A stretch of 64,000 nucleotides of DNA from assembly GCA_041659565.1 (NCBI GenBank), contig JBAZXZ010000006.1, forward strand, positions 1 to 64,000, read 5' to 3'. Below the pieces are notes generated by a model that saw only the letters and a program-made list of their open reading frames with translations, made no database searches and was not told the origin of the DNA. Shown here piece by piece: positions 45,071 through 56,569 of this stretch. Origin of the DNA: Altimarinus sp041659565 (lineage in GTDB: Bacteria; Patescibacteriota; Gracilibacteria; BD1-5; UBA6164). Every line of letters begins with the position of its first letter. Position 1 is the stretch's first letter. The position numbers and the translations under genes are program-made.

Positions 45071-46812
45071 AAGATTTATTAGAAGATTTTAATGATTCTA
45101 CTGATGATAACAAAAAAGATATTTTTGAAAAATTTACTAAGCTTGAATTATGATGAAAATCATTAAAAGTTGAAGCTTATCCATGAGCTTGAAAAACATA
45201 TTTAATAACTAAAATGATAAAATATGTTGATTTTAAAAAAGAGTGATATGTTGTTCTTTCACATATGAACTCTTCTATTAGTACATTAGAATCAAAGTTA
45301 AAATGACTTAATGTTAGTAAACCTAAAGTACAAACTTTAGTATCATTTTTTATTTCATATTTTTTAGTTCCGCTATGATTTAAAATAAGCAATGAAAATT
45401 GATATTTATTTTCTAGCCATGATTCAGAATTTATTGAAAGAAATTTTTATATAAAACCAAATGATTTAACTAGGAGATTACCTTGATTAAATGATAGTTT
45501 AAATAGATTTATTAATGATAATTTAAAAATTAATAAGGGATTTTGAGAATCTGATATATGAAGTAATCAAGAATGGTGATTTATAAAACATTTAATTTTA
45601 TACTATTTAAACCAAGAAAAATATTTAAAATATTTTTCTTCAAATTTAAAGTCAGATTGAATTAAATATATTTTCTTTGATGAATATCAAGATACAGATA
45701 TAGAGTACATTGATATAGTAAAAAATATTATAAAAACTCAAAATTTTATTTTCTATATTACATGAGATATAAATCAAAGTATTTCTTATACTCAAGAAAT
45801 TAACTTTAATGATATTTCAGATTTTTTAGATGAAATTGAGATAGAAATTCAAACTCAACCTAAAAGGTTTGTAAATAATAATGATATTTTTAATCTAATC
45901 AAAGAATTAAAAACTACTAATTTTTGAATTTCATGAAATATTTTTGATTTTAATGAATCAATATCTAAAATATCATTTGATTATAGTAAAATTAGTATTA
46001 CAAATTTAAATCATAAAACTTTAAATCAAAGTGAAGAACAAAAATTTATTAATTATAAGTCAGAACTAATTAAAGATTTTCTACTTGCTAACAAAGAAAT
46101 ATTAGTTTGAAAAAATAATGTAATATTAACGTTTGTGAATACGGACAAATGAATTTGAAAAGATATAATAACAAAAATACAATCTAATTTAATTGAATCA
46201 GAAGAAATAAATATTTTATGATGAGAAAAATTAATAATAGATTTTAGATTACCAAAATTTATTGAAAAATTAATTTTATTTATTCAAGACAAGAGTAATA
46301 GTTATTCAGAAGTTGAAAAAGAATTAAAATATATTATAAAAACTAAAGACTTTAATTTTAATGAATTTTTAAAAAATATTATAAAAATAAGTAGTATTCA
46401 AACTATTAATGAATTGATTTTACTCATGAAATCATTAATTTTACAAGAAAACTTAAAAACTAGTTATTTAGAAAATAATAAGTTTTTTGAGTTTTTAGAT
46501 ATTTTAGGAAAAACATTTTGAGAAAAAAATATTATTGATATAAATATTAATGAAAATAAGTTATATGATTTATTTAAAACTACACCTGCTGATAAAATAA
46601 ATATTTCTATTAATACTATACATTCATCAAAATGAAAAGAATATGATAATGTTATAATTTTGGAACTTTTAAATGCTGGATATACTAGAATATGGATAAA
46701 TGAGGCAATAAATAATGAAATTTGAATAAGTAAATCAAAACAATATAGGAATATGTATTATGTATGATTAAGTAGAGCAAAAGAAAAAATTTTTACCTGT
46801 ATAAATTTATAA
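45061..46812 (+). CDS. gajB: Gabija GajB: UvrD/PcrA-like helicase
   Basis: 583 residues. Motif I EAYPGAGKTYLI (P41-T46), motif II FFDEYQDTD (207-212), motif III ITGDINQSI, motif V INTIHSSKGKEYDNVIIL, motif VI YVGLSRAKEKIF. A UvrD-type SF1A helicase with reduced 1B/2B domains, as in GajB (about 490 residues in the Bacillus reference; this one is ~90 residues longer). Directly coupled to gajA. Contributes DNA-end sensing and NTP use in the GajAB complex. Confidence 0.86.
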
Positions 46813-46813
46813 T

Positions 46814-47371
46814 ATGAAAAATTTAATTCAAAAATTTAAAAATGCTTTTCAATATTCACATTATTGAAATAAGAAAAATTTTGAAAATAAAATCACTAAA
46901 TTTTCAGAAGCTATTAAATATCAGAATGATATTCATATCAAAATAGTTTCTGATTTTAGAACTGCTCATATGAATATAATTGCTTGAATGATAGCTTTTT
47001 TATGATTTATAAATAAAGATCAGATAGCAACTAATTTAGACTTGAAATATTGAATTATATCATTACTAATCTTCATTGCTGTTAGTATTATTTCAATATT
47101 ATTTAGTTACTATTATGATTCTTATGTTTTATGAACTAGAATTAGATATATGGATTGATATTTAAAAGATTTTATAAAAACTAAACAAGATATTGACACT
47201 TTTGATTTTACTAAAGAACAGGCTTTAGAAATAAATCAAAAGTTAAAAGAGTATAATCCACCAAGATATAAAATTGCATGAATTATTTTAGGTATATTTT
47301 ATTTTTGTACTTGGTGAGTACTTTTAATATGATTGTTTTATGTAATAAAATTTTATATTTCTTTAGTTTAA
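46814..47371 (+). CDS. Four-helix membrane protein of the defence operon
   Basis: 185 residues. Two helix pairs: MNIIAGMIAFLGFI and IISLLIFIAVSIISILFSYYY, then a cytoplasmic 60-residue linker, then IAGIILGIFYFCTWGVLLIGLFYVIKFYI. The layout recalls SLATT/pore-type effectors of defence systems but no family motif is seen. It starts 1 bp after the gajB stop, so is in the same operon. Possible membrane effector; known Gabija systems need only two genes. Confidence 0.65.
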
Positions 47372-47475
47372 AAATAACCTAAGCTAAGATATAAGTAAAC
47401 TTTATAAGAAAAACTAATTCATTTCTTTAATATTTAAGATATTTATACTTATAGTATTTTTTAATTTTCAAAAAT

Positions 47476-48513
47476 ATGTATCAATTTAAAAATACAGAAA
47501 GAAATGCTTCAAAAGGTTCAGACTTTGAAACAAAATCAATGTTATATTTAATTTGAAAAAGGTTAGATAGTAAAATTATAAATTGTATAACTTTTGATTG
47601 CTTTAATGATATTAGTTGAATAAATGAATGATTTGATAATATATGGGATATTCAAGCAAAAAATGAACAAAGTTTAAATCCTAAAAAAATTTGAGAATAC
47701 CTATACACCCTTTATAAAAATTACAATTCATCTTTTCCATTTAGTGTATTTATATTTTTCTGTCCTAAATTGGAAGAAAAATATAAAATTGATAATTTAA
47801 AACTTTCATATTGAATAGATAATGTGAAAGAAAATACTTTAGAAAGGATTAAAAATTGATTAATTGAGAAAATAATTAATATAGAAAAAATTGAGACTCC
47901 TGAAATAGATGATTTTCTTAGTGTTGTAACATTTGTAGAAGATAACCATTTAAGTGAAAATAATTATATAAAAGCAATAACCAGTTTTAAAAAAACTAAT
48001 ATTAAGTCAGATGATTTTTATGATACTATTTTTAAAGAACTTAAATCAATACTTTTAGCAAAGAAAAATAATAATAATATTGAAAATGAAATAATTCACA
48101 ATGTAAGAGATGTAATAAATTTTGATAGATATTTATATAAGAAAGATATAGAACAGCTTGTTATTAGTCGTATAATTTGAACTAATTTATTTAATTCAGA
48201 CTTACCGTGATTATATATTCCAAAACCATTTTTACCTATAATTTCAAATATAAAAGATTTTGATGAAATTCAAGATTTAATTGAAAATTGTCAGTCTGAT
48301 TTATCAAGAGCTATTTTTAATAAAAATAATAAAAAAAGTCTTTGGAATATAACAGAAAAAATAATTACTTATTTAAATAATAGATGAAGTAGAGAAGTTA
48401 ATATTATTTATAATGATTTATTCAATAATTATAGGTTTATAAATAGTTATTTTTCTGTGAGTAGTATAAAATTTTTAATTTCCATAATAATTGAATGATA
48501 TGATAATAATTAA
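47476..48513 (+). CDS. Nuclease with DUF4297/Cap4-like core (LmuA-like)
   Basis: 345 residues. N-terminal nuclease: ERNASKGSDFETKSMLYLI, then NIWDIQAKNEQS (D58, Q60, K62), the D-x-Q-x-K core seen in Cap4/DUF4297 restriction-like nucleases, then FSVFIFFCPK. The C-terminal 180 residues are helical and fit the ATPase-interaction region of ABC-three-component effectors. It overlaps the next ATPase gene by 14 bp. Inference: the toxic effector of a Lamassu-like two-gene unit. Confidence 0.6.
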
Positions 48514-50110
48514 AAAAGTAGCTTTTTGAAATAGTAAAGAAGCATTTATAGAAGATAGATTTAAAGATTGAGTCAATATTATTTTTAGCAATGATAATAA
48601 TAGATGAAAAACTTTAGTAATGCAATCTTTGATGTATTCTATATGAAATCAATGAATTTTTCCTAGTTGATTTAGAGTGGAGGATTTTTATTTTTATACA
48701 ATTTTTTCAATTGATAATAATGAATATTCTTTTTTAAGAAAATGAAATTCAATAATTATAAGTTTTAATGATAAGATTCATGAATTTAATAGTATAAGAG
48801 ATTTTAAATATTATTTTAGTAATAATATTTATAAATTACCAAATATTGTTAAAGATTGATCAGAAATGATTGTTGATTTAACAATGTTTTATGAAATTTT
48901 TTTCTTATGACAGGATGAAAGAAATCCTACAAATATTATAGTTAAATGACTACATAATAAAGATGATTTTTTGAATATGCTATATTCTATAAAAAATTGT
49001 AGTACAGATTTATTATTAATTGAAGACAAAAATAGATTAAAAGATAATAAAAAAACGTTAGAACAAGAAATAAAAAATGAGAAAAAAAAGATTTTAATAT
49101 TAAAAGAAAATCCATTTATCGCTTCATATGTTACTCAAACTTGAGATAATGATCAATTTATCTCTATATCAAAAACATTAAAAGAAATAAATGATAAAAT
49201 TACTGATTTAAGAAAACAAAGATTTAAAGAAGAGAATAGAAAAATAAATTTAGAAAATTTACTTACTGAATTAAGGTCTCTTAATAGGCAAATAAATGAA
49301 TGAAATGTTATATGTTCAGATTGTTGAAGTAAAAATATTATTTATTCTAATAGTGAATTTAAATTTGATGTAACTAATGATTATGTAAAAAATAATATAA
49401 TTGCTTCTATTCATGAAAATATTGATATTAAGGACTCTTTAATAAAAAAATATGGTGAAGATATATATTTAGAACAATTTAAAATAAAAAACATTTTAGA
49501 TAAAGATATATCCCCAGATATAAAAAATTATATTCTTTTTGATAAAGAAATTAAAGATATAAAAGATGTTGATTTAGAAGTTGTAAAATTAAATCTATCA
49601 TTAGATAAAATAAAAGAAGCTATTAAAGATATAGATAATAAAAATTTTAATAACTCAAAGGATCAGAAAGAATTATTGAATAGTATAATAGATACTATGA
49701 AGAATTATTATGAAAAAATTGATCCAAACTGAAAATTAGATATAGATGACTTATTTACTAAAAAATGAGTTACTTATTCTTGAAGCGAATCACAAGAGTA
49801 TTATTTTTGTAGAATTATGTCTTTAAATAAAATATTATTACATAATTTTCCAATAATAATTGATAGTTTTAGAGAATGAGAAGTTTCAACTACAAAAGAA
49901 GATTTAATGATAGATGAATTTTTAAAAATTGATAATCAAGTAATATTAACCTCAACCTTAAAGGATGAAGAATTTAATTCTGATAAATATTATAAAAATA
50001 ATTGAATTAATCCTATAGATTATTCGAATGTTAATGATAGTAAAATATTAGATAAAAAATATGTTGATGAATTTATTAGTATTCTTAATAAATTTAATAT
50101 AAAAATATAA
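48500..50110 (+). CDS. SMC/ABC-like ATPase with CxxC hook (LmuB-like)
   Basis: 536 residues. P-loop SNDNNRGKT (residues 30-38; first Gly of Walker A replaced by Ser), coiled coil, CSDCG at 272-275 (zinc-hook-like), second coiled coil, signature-like YSGSESQEYY, Walker B FPIIIDSFREGE. A short Rad50/SMC relative like the ATPases of Lamassu and ABC-three-component systems. Coupled to the nuclease gene. The canonical third small component is not seen, unless the 46814 membrane protein plays that part. Confidence 0.65.
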
Positions 50111-50129
50111 TTATATTTTACTTACTCCT

Positions 50130-50193
50130 GAATGAATTTAATATAAAAATAGCTAAGATTTTACTCTTAGCTATTTTTATATTAAATTCATTC
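50130..50193. terminator. 29-bp perfect hairpin between convergent genes
   Basis: Arms 50130-50158 and 50165-50193 are exactly complementary, loop TTTTAC. Includes the stop of the HTH gene (50177-50179). Bidirectional terminator; unusually long for a bacterium. Confidence 0.9.
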
Positions 50194-50383
50194 AAAGTTC
50201 ATCACTTATTTTTTTCAACTTTAAATAAGTTATATTAGTTTCACCTCTTTCAACCATACTAATATAACTTCTATCAATTCAAGTTTTTTCAGCTAAATAA
50301 GACTGGCTTATTTTGGCATCTTTTCTAGCTTCTTTTATTTTTTCTCAAAGTTCTATTAATAACTTTTTATCATCTTCATTCAT
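50177..50383 (-). CDS. XRE-family HTH protein
   Basis: 68 residues: LGEKIKEARKDAKISQSYLAEKTGIDRSYISMVERGETNITYLKLKKISDELG, a complete HTH_3 domain. Like RM controller or immunity repressors. Its stop codon lies inside the 29-bp hairpin. Faces the defence units and may regulate the neighbouring ncRNA or the following genes. Confidence 0.88.
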
Positions 50384-50479
50384 ATAGAAATATATTAAAT
50401 ATAATATGATGAATATATTCAGAAATAATAATAAATCAATATAACTTATATTATTCTGAATATATTCTACAAAAAACTT

Positions 50480-50507
50480 TTGACTTTATAATAAAAATGA
50501 TTAAATT
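50480..50507 (+). promoter_or_regulatory. Promoter of the candidate ncRNA
   Basis: TTGACT (50480-50485), 16 bp, TAAATT (50502-50507); a start 7-8 bp on coincides with the first base of the ncRNA closing stem at 50515. Confidence 0.5.
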
Positions 50508-50514
50508 TATATAT

Positions 50515-50735
50515 GCCAAAGAAAAATAAACTGAAACTTTAATAAAAAAGCTTTTATTAAAATTAAACGAATGCATTGATGGGGTAATCAATATCACAAC
50601 CTATCATGTCGTTTGTTTTTAAGCTTCATTTTAGTTTGTTTTTCTTTGGCGAGAGGTATTGATTATCCCTTTTATGTAAAGAAAAAACAAATAAAAGTGG
50701 ATAATTAATTTTATCTACTTTTATTTGTTTATTTT
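50515..50735 (+). ncRNA. Candidate structured ncRNA, ~220 nt
   Basis: Fills the 358-bp gap between the HTH gene and 50742. Closing stem GCCAAAGAAAAATAAACT (50515-50532) pairs with 50633-50650 at 17 of 18 positions; an inner AAACGA/TCGTTT stem (50565-50570, 50609-50614) lies within. GGGTAATCAATA (50582-50593) can pair instead with TATTGATTATCCC (50657-50669), a pseudoknot or switch. A 19-bp hairpin (about 50688-50732) with T run ends it, 7 bp before the next start codon. No coding frame of note. Family not recognised; not tmRNA, SRP or RNase P by motifs. Confidence 0.55.
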
Positions 50736-50741
50736 TTATTT

Positions 50742-51617
50742 ATGAAAACTTTTTTGATAATCTGTAGTGTTCTATTAGGCTTTTGAATATTTTTGCCATT
50801 TATTTGAGATTCAAGTATATTTGAGATAGAAAAGCTAACTAGTAATTATGTGGATACAAGTCAAATTATAAAGTTCATGATTATGTTTCTTATCTCTAGT
50901 TGGTTTATAAGTATAGGTTATTCAAAAAAAATAAAATTTTCTATTATATGAATAATATGAACATTATTTTATTTATACATGTATTATAATATATTTGATT
51001 TTATATTAACATATAAAAATTATGCTTCAAACTTATATGGAAATGATTCATGATTTAATTTTATACTTGGTGTTTTATCAGAATCATGAAAGCATATTTC
51101 TATTTGATTTTATGTTTTATTAATTGGTTTTATATGAAATTCTATGGGTATCTTTTGAATAATTTATAGAACTTATATTTCACTTAATAATTTTTTTATT
51201 TTACAAACAAATCCAAATGCAATTATCAGGGATGATTGAATAAGAATATATGATAAAATAAACAAAAATAAGAATCAAAACGAAATAAAAAATGAAGTTT
51301 TAAATATTCCTAAAATAAATCAAAAAAGTAAATCAAAATTATATTTATTTTTTATATGATGAAATATAATAAACCTGATTTGAACTTGAATAGCACTTAT
51401 GTTTTTAATAAGTTCATTATGAAAATTATCTCCTTCATTTACACCAAATCAAGTAAAATGATTCATTTTATGAATGATTTTAACAACAATATTTTTAAAT
51501 TTACATATTATAAATCACTACATAAAAAGAGTAATTGAAGAAAAAATATTATTCAAATATTTTATTTGAATTTGAGTAGCTTATTTATTTATGTTTTATT
51601 TTATGATAAATGCATAA
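50742..51617 (+). CDS. Membrane protein, about seven helices, unknown
   Basis: 291 residues. Signal-anchor start (KTFLIICSVLLGFGIFLPFI), further helices across the length, and a cytoplasmic segment (NPNAIIRDDGIRIYDKINKNKNQNEIKNE) between helices 5 and 6. Not recognised. First of three genes in one direction, 24 bp before the exported protein gene. Confidence 0.65.
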
Positions 51618-51641
51618 TCTTATTTTCTAATTTTAAATTTT

Positions 51642-52913
51642 ATGAAAAAAATAATAATATCTTTTATTTTAATTTTAGTATTACTGTTTAATGAAACCTA
51701 TGCTATTAGTTTATTTCCTTATGAATATAAATCATATGATTGAACTTATTCAAATAAAAAAGAATGAGAATTACTTGAATTAAATTGATATATTACTCCT
51801 TTTTTTAAGCCTGATGATGCTTGATGAATTAAATGATGATGATTTAAAATTAAAGATTCTCAATATTCATTATATTTAAACCAAAATTGAGTATATTGAA
51901 TAAATTGAATCACAAAAGAAAATATAGGAAATATTTCAAATAATCCTTTGTGATTATATTATCAAAATAAATCAGATATAGAAAAACTATATAAAAATGA
52001 TAATTTAAGCATTATTTCAAAAGGGCTTCCTATAATGTTAACAAAAGATATTTACAATTACTTACAAAATGTAAATATTGATGATTTGCATGAACTTATG
52101 TATTGATATTATGATATTCAAAATATTGAAGTTCCTACTGTAAAACTAAAATGAAAAATAAAAGACTTTAAAACTGAATGAGATATAGAATTGTGTGAAT
52201 GAGTCCCTTGTTCTATAATATTAGAACCTTATAAACAAGATTTTATTCAATCATGGAAAGATGATAAAAAAATGTCAAAAGAGGAATTTGTAAATACTTT
52301 TAATTCTATATGGAAAGATTGAGAAAAATATCATTATAATATCAATACAAAAATATTTATTGCAGAAGAAATAATAATTAATTGAAAAAACATCTTAGAT
52401 ATTCCCAAAGAAAATAACATAATAACTACCGATAATAGTTATGAGACTATAAGAAAAAATAATATATGAAAATTAAAAGAAAATGAAATTAAAGTTTTAA
52501 ATAAGCTAGTTATAGCTTTTAGACAAAGTTTTTCAAAGTGAAAATGAGTTCAGATTGAAACTTTAATGAAAAAATTAAAAGAATCTACTAATAAAGATTA
52601 TAAAAAAATAAACGATATAATTGAAAAATATAAATGACTATCTGATTCTGATATTATTGCTCAAAATCCATCCTTAACTAAATTGAGAGAAAACTGGAGA
52701 TTAAAAAACACTTATTATACCATTTTACTACCTGTTTTAAACGAATGATTAGAAGCAGAAAGAAAAAAAATAGAAGAAAATAGAATTTTAGAGTTAAAAA
52801 AAATATTAGATGAATTAAAAGAAACTTGGGGTGAAGATTTAATTATAGAATTATTTTGAAGAGAAATATTTTTAAATCTTTTTATTGGATGACAAAATTT
52901 AGAAGATAAATAA
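51642..52913 (+). CDS. Exported protein with coiled-coil C-terminus, unknown
   Basis: 423 residues. Signal peptide KKIIISFILILVLLFNETYA. The mature N-half is Gly/Trp-rich (GELLELNGYITPFFKPDDAGGIKGGGFKIKD) with one Cys pair (LCEGVPC); the C-half (from about 270) is charged helical (KLRENWRLKNTYY, AERKKIEENRILELKKILDELKET). No family recognised. Probably acts outside the cytoplasm with the 50742 membrane protein. Confidence 0.65.
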
Positions 52914-52940
52914 TTCAGTCTACAAAATATTTTTTGAAAA

Positions 52941-52989
52941 AAAACAAAATTAAGTATTATACAAAAAATAATACTTAATTTTTTGTTTT
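52941..52989. terminator. Terminator hairpin
   Basis: AAACAAAATTAAGTATTAT / ATAATACTTAATTTTTTGTTT, 27 bp after the exported-protein stop; its T run adjoins the next start codon. Confidence 0.85.
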
Positions 52990-53766
52990 ATGGAATTCTT
53001 AGCAATGTATATTTTACCCGCTCAAAAGAAAAGTCTTGATCTTTTTCAAAAAACAAGCTATTACTTTTTTTGACTCACAAGTACAACAAAAATTGATTTT
53101 GATAAAATGAATAAATCGGTTTATTTATGACTATGATATGAATATGAGTTAAAAGATTCTGAGGATGAATACATTAAAGTTATGAAATGATGAGAAATTA
53201 TAGAAATTTGAAATTTTGAAATAGATTTAAATTGAAAAATAGTATGAGATTCCCCTAATAAAATCGAGTTACAATCAGCATTTGAAAAACATTTTTCTCA
53301 TCTTCATAAATTTGAAAATTGAGATATTAAAACAGAACTCCCAAATAAAATTGAATTTATAAAAGTAAAAGATATTTTTGATATTCATGAAAAAATCTTA
53401 TATCCATCAAAACAATTTATTTGATTTCCTCTTTTAGATAAGTGATTTTATAAAAATCATGTTTATTGAATTAATATTTTTAAAATAAATAATTGCCTTT
53501 TCTTAATTAATGAAGATAAGCTAGAATTAGAAAATCAAAAAATAGTAAAATTATGAAATAACTGAATCTATTGAAAAATATTGGAATTATTATGCAAATC
53601 TGATAATTTTGAGTTTAGTTTAGAAAAATATAAAGAGTTGGAAAAAATGCTTCCTAAATGAAAGATTGATATTAATAAAAATACTGTCAAATGATTTAAT
53701 GATAAGTTGTCAAAATATTTATGATTTAAACTAAAATATGATGATTATAAATTTAAAAAACATTAA
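52990..53766 (+). CDS. Hypothetical protein, 258 residues
   Basis: Soluble, not recognised. The N-terminus MEFLAMYILPAQKKSLDLFQKTSYYFFGLTSTTKIDFD is hydrophobic only in short stretches. Alternating beta and helical segments; several TGA glycines. The gene begins right after a terminator hairpin, so translation depends on its own promoter or on read-through. Last of the 50.7-53.8 kb group. Confidence 0.6.
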
Positions 53767-53816
53767 TTAATTGTATAAAGCTAAAAAGTACGATAAAAAG
53801 CGATAGCATAAACAAA

Positions 53817-53857
53817 ATAAAAAAGACTAATTATTCAAGATAATTAGTCTTTTTTAT
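53817..53857. terminator. Terminator hairpin
   Basis: ATAAAAAAGACTAATTAT / ATAATTAGTCTTTTTTAT perfect stem 51 bp past the stop of the 52990 gene. The gap to 54007 also holds a GAAAAGATTAT/ATAATCTTTTC inverted repeat at about 53938-53988. Confidence 0.9.
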
Positions 53858-54006
53858 CGTTTCTAAAAATTGTTTTAATGAGAATCTTAATTAATATAAA
53901 TAGTGCACAGTTCGAACAAGTTGCATGAATTTATTTTTGAAAAGATTATAACTATTAAATAGATATCAATTTAATTAATAATCTTTTCAATAACCTACAT
54001 TAAATT

Positions 54007-54372
54007 ATGTTTACAAAAGAAACAGCTGAAAGCTTCTGTTCACAAATATTAGAATGTTGAATTCTTGATGTGAGATTTGCAATTGATTTATACAATATCA
54101 ATGATATTGATCTTGATTATGATGAATTAAAAAGCAATTTCTGAGAAGTTAACATTAATACTGTAATATATGATGGAATCTATAAAACAGCAGAAAAGTT
54201 TATTGATGAAAATGAAACTGTAATAAAAAAAATCTTAAATATTTGAGACCTAGATGAGTATAGAAGCTATAATGATCTTTATGAAATTTTTACAAACTTC
54301 ATAGATTCTCATTTACGGTTCAAAGATGAAAGGATCCAAAATTTATTTGAACAATCTAGATATGAAGTGTAA
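54007..54372 (+). CDS. Hypothetical protein, 121 residues
   Basis: Acidic soluble protein. No family recognised. Two Cys in the first 17 residues. It begins the module 54007-57210; its base composition is less A-run rich than the defence genes. Small acidic proteins of this kind are common in mobile elements. Confidence 0.6.
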
Positions 54373-54418
54373 CACACTTCATATCTCAAAAATAATTTAT
54401 ATTTTAAAAAAAGTATCT

Positions 54419-54826
54419 ATGAAAATTGACATAAATAATATGGTAAATGACTTGTGACATGCAGCTCTTAATGGGTTTAATTTTTCAGAAAATATACGCA
54501 AGAGCGATAAAGAGCCTCAATATGATGTTTATATTAACGAAATAAACGAAAATGTTCAGCTAGAAGTAATCGTTGAAACTTTATGGGGAAGATGAATGTT
54601 ACTTGAAAATAACCCTAAAACAGTAATTAAATTACATATAGTAATTGGAGAACAGAAATTAGGATACGCAAAAGAATTGAGAATAAAATATGAGGATTTT
54701 CATAGTAAAAATCTCACTAAAATTCCTGAATTCAAAACATTTTTTGAAACTTTTAAAGAAAATATTCGTCTCTTTAATTGAGATGTTTTAAAAATCAACC
54801 CAAAATGAGAAAATGAGAAAATATAA
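54419..54826 (+). CDS. Hypothetical protein, 135 residues
   Basis: Soluble mixed alpha-beta protein. Contains the stretch LEVIVETLWGRGMLLENNPKTVIKLH and ends PKGENEKI. Not recognised. 46 bp from the previous gene; probably in the same unit as the FtsK-like gene. Confidence 0.6.
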
Positions 54827-54852
54827 ACTTTAATAATTTTCTAGAAATAGAA

Positions 54853-54891
54853 TAACTTTTCTAAAAAGTTATAGGAAACCTTCTTATAACT
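54853..54891 (+). promoter_or_regulatory. Two mutually exclusive hairpins before the FtsK-like gene
   Basis: TAACTTTT/AAAAGTTA (54853-54871) and AGTTATA/TATAACT (54867-54891) share AGTTA, so only one can form. Layout of an attenuator 26 bp before the next start codon. Confidence 0.4.
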
Positions 54892-54916
54892 CTTCATTAT
54901 TCCATAATAAAAAAAT

Positions 54917-56566
54917 ATGAATACTCTGAAAAAAATGATTATAGGTGTTTTACTTATTCTCAACTGGTTGATTCTGATTTCTTTTCTTTGAGCAATTATA
55001 TGAATTGTCATGTTTTGAATTCATAATCTTTGAGAAATTGCTCTTTGAAAAGCTTTAGTTGGTATAATTGCAAGTCCATTTATTCTTTTTGTGATTCTTT
55101 GATACTGAGTTTGGAAATTATTCTTTAAAAAATGATGGATATATAATCTCTTTATGTTGGGAAATCTCATGGTTCAATATGTAATCTATCACTATAAAAA
55201 ATCATACCAAATATGGAAAGTACAATTATTATCAAAAGAAAATATACGTTTTCTTCTTAATCCTTTTTCTGGAAAATTTTATTCTGATTTGAGTACACTT
55301 GATAAAAAAATATTGAAAGAAACTTCATTTGATCTTACAAGTTTGATTAAGAAAATCAATGATTATTTCCGTGTAACACAATGATATGAATGAGTGAAAG
55401 TGGTTGATTATAAAATCATAAACTCAAATAAAATACTTACACTTTACAGACCCCATAATCTTGATAAGGCTCGTATTGAGAGAATAGATAACTCAGATAT
55501 TCTGAATTGAATTTGATTAAGTGTTGAGAAGTATAATTTAGAAAAAAATATTAAAAATGATATTTCTCTTGAAATTACGGAATTGAAAAATAATACTCTG
55601 TATTTGATGAAAGATTACCTTCATACATTTCCAAAAAATCACTTCATTTTCTGATTTGATAGTAAGTGAAATGAAGTAAAATTTCCACTTGATTTTTCTC
55701 AAGCTAATCACCTTGGGGTCTATTGAGCAACAGGAAAATGAAAGACAAATTTTACTACTTCAATTCTCTATTCTCTCTATTCCTTGAATCCAAGTTATCG
55801 CTTTGTTGTTTTGGATACAAAATGAGACCTTGCACATTTTTCAAAAATGGAAAGAGTTGAGTATGCAAGATCAGTTTGAGATATTCATAAACTTTTAGAA
55901 ATAGTGAGTAAAGATATGACTCATATAAATGATGTTTTTGCTCAGAAGAGAGTAAGAAACTTTACTGAGTACCATAAACTCCCTCCAGAACAAAAAGATA
56001 TCGATATCACTCCTGTATTTATTTTTGTAGAAGAGTTTTCTGTTTTAATAAACTCTATTCAAGATAAACAAATAAAAGAGGATATTATAAACTCTGTAAA
56101 AAATATTGCTCTTGCTTGAAGAAGTGTTGCCCATACTCTTATATTTTCTCTTCAACTCCCTTTGAAAAAAATAATTTGAGAGAGTGAAATAGTTCATATG
56201 GTAAAAACTATCTCTTTTAACATAGATAATGACATGAACCAACATATTTTTGGAAGTAAAATTGATGTGGATCTTTCAAAATTACAAAAGTGAGAATGAG
56301 TAATAAAAAATGATTGAGATATAAAAAAATTCAAAGCACTTTTTATTGAAAAAGAAGACTTAGATACATTAGAAAGTGAAAATACAAAAAATCATATTTC
56401 AAACAAAATGAAGTACTTGGAGTATGCAAAAAAGATGAATTCCTTTTCAAAAAAAGAAGCCTTAGATTTTTGACTTTCTCGTAGCAATTTTGATGAACTT
56501 TCTAAAGAATTACAAGAAAAATTAATTCTTGAAAAGACATCAAATAATACTCTAATCTTTAAGTAA
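54917..56566 (+). CDS. FtsK/TcpA-like DNA translocase
   Basis: 549 residues. Two N-terminal helices (IIGVLLILNWLILISFLGAII and VGIIASPFILFVILGYGVW). FtsK-type ATPase: HLGVYGATGKGKTNFTTSIL (Walker A GATGKGKT at 270-277), VVLDTKGDLAHF, Walker B PVFIFVEEFSVL (E372, E373), ALAGRSVAHTLIFSLQLP. The C-terminus has a winged-helix-like region (SKKEALDFGLSRSNFDELSKEL). Translocates DNA; TcpA-type relatives move ICEs and plasmids between cells. Suggests the module is a conjugative or phage-like element remnant. Confidence 0.85.
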
Positions 56567-56569
56567 AAA

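Noticed and set aside
43265..46812. Simple DNA-repair pair (RecF/UvrD)
   Set aside because: The first protein has a C-terminal TOPRIM with VEG and DxD and no RecF-specific features; OLD plus UvrD in overlapping genes inside an RM operon is the Gabija arrangement.
50515..50735. tmRNA, 6S, SRP or RNase P RNA
   Set aside because: None of their conserved cores (tRNA-like T arm, SRP GGAA/GCAGC apical loop, RNase P P4) is visible in either strand.
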